From DAOUAJ01 sp034433615 (GTDB lineage: Bacteria; Chloroflexota; Anaerolineae; DUEN01), in assembly GCA_034433615.1 (NCBI GenBank), contig DAOUAJ010000352.1, positions 1-13,090 on the forward strand: DNA of 13,090 nucleotides, read 5' to 3'. The translations under genes were made by a program, and so were the position numbers. This document shows positions 12,634 through 13,090 of this stretch, piece by piece. The stretch's first letter is position 1, and every line of letters begins with the position of its first letter. Under the pieces are notes generated by a model that saw only the letters and a program-made list of their open reading frames with translations, did not search any database and was not told the origin of the DNA.

Positions 12634-13090
12634 TCATGCCCTCCTGTAGGTGATGCGGGGATCTAGCAGCGGATAGGTCAGATCCAGTATAAACGTCGCC
12701 AATCCAATGGAAACGATGACGCCGAAAACGATCCCCTGGATCACAAAATAGTCTGTCTCCCGGATGGCATGGTAGAGGGTCGTCCCGATGCCCGGGTAGC
12801 CGAACACCACCTCGACCAGGATAGCGCCGGAGAGAATGTGACCCAACGACAGGGCCAGAGAAGTGGCCTGGGGCAGCAAAGCGTTCCTGACGGCATAGCG
12901 CAGGAATAAGGTGCTTCCCTTGAGTCCCTTGGCCTCGGCAAAGAGCATGTAATCCTCCCCTTCCGTGGTGATCATCATTGCTCGCATGCCCAGGGCCCAG
13001 AACCCGATGGCCGCGAGGATGATGGAGAACGCAGGGAGGAAGGCGTGTCTCAGCACGTCGCCCCAAAAGGCCGGGTTGCTCCAGTTGGGG
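12634..13090 (-). CDS. dppB: Peptide/nickel ABC transporter permease, DppB/OppB type, 5' part beyond window
   Basis: C-terminal 151 residues of the other permease subunit; the frame is open to the right edge (first full codon at 13089) and must continue for roughly 150-180 more residues. It shows the domain start WGDVLRHAFLPAFSIILAAIG, the EAA-loop EAKGLKGSTLFLRYAVRNALLP, then the characteristic LSGAILVEVVFGYPGIG and AIRETDYFVIQG blocks and the LLDPRI ending. An internal GTG at 13056 is not a start; the preceding residues PNWSNPAFWGD are ordinary DppB sequence. It is the first visible gene of the minus-strand operon. The solute-binding protein is probably further right. Confidence 0.93.
   Translation of the reverse strand, partial: PNWSNPAFWGDVLRHAFLPAFSIILAAIGFWALGMRAMMITTEGEDYMLFAEAKGLKGSTLFLRYAVRNALLPQATSLALSLGHILSGAILVEVVFGYPGIGTTLYHAIRETDYFVIQGIVFGVIVSIGLATFILDLTYPLLDPRITYRRA

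Overview
The window is GC-rich bacterial DNA. Closely packed ABC-transporter operons, a Thermotoga-like inositol branch and spacers full of small structured repeats suggest an environmental, possibly thermophilic Chloroflexota (Anaerolineae-like) genome. That assignment is inferred from gene style and repeat content; no phylogenetic marker gene is present.

Left part (1-5119, plus strand): a ribose/xylose-type sugar ABC transporter made of a substrate-binding protein, an RbsC-like permease and a single-domain RbsA/FrcA-like ATPase. It is followed by a creatininase-family hydrolase resembling IolN (3-dehydro-scyllo-inosose hydrolase) and a TIM-barrel epimerase closely resembling Thermotoga maritima IolO (5-dehydro-L-gluconate epimerase). 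Together they look like uptake and mid-pathway degradation of myo-inositol or a related cyclitol. The binding protein is odd: its frame is open to the left edge, and a second full binding domain is fused in frame to the C-terminus of a first copy.

Middle (5112-8340): a scarred region. It holds two copies of a MITE/REP-like element with inverted heptamer-repeat ends, a deletion scar joining the start of a GHMP sugar kinase to the end of a sugar nucleotidyltransferase, an intact uroporphyrinogen-decarboxylase-fold protein with an altered zinc site, a tRNA-Arg(CCT) with its own promoter, and an insertion-sequence remnant (transposase C-terminus with inverted ends) immediately downstream of the tRNA. 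Another inverted-repeat element follows.

Right part (8387-13090, minus strand): a dppBCDF-type peptide/nickel ABC operon, translationally coupled and running in from beyond the right edge. It is followed by a Tat-exported, probably lipidated DUF362 protein. The peptide-binding protein is not in the window.

The most interesting points are the tandem-fused binding protein, the IolN/IolO locus with a nearby unusual UroD-fold protein, and the structured repeat family, which shows compensatory changes in its stem and supplies the stop codon of iolO.
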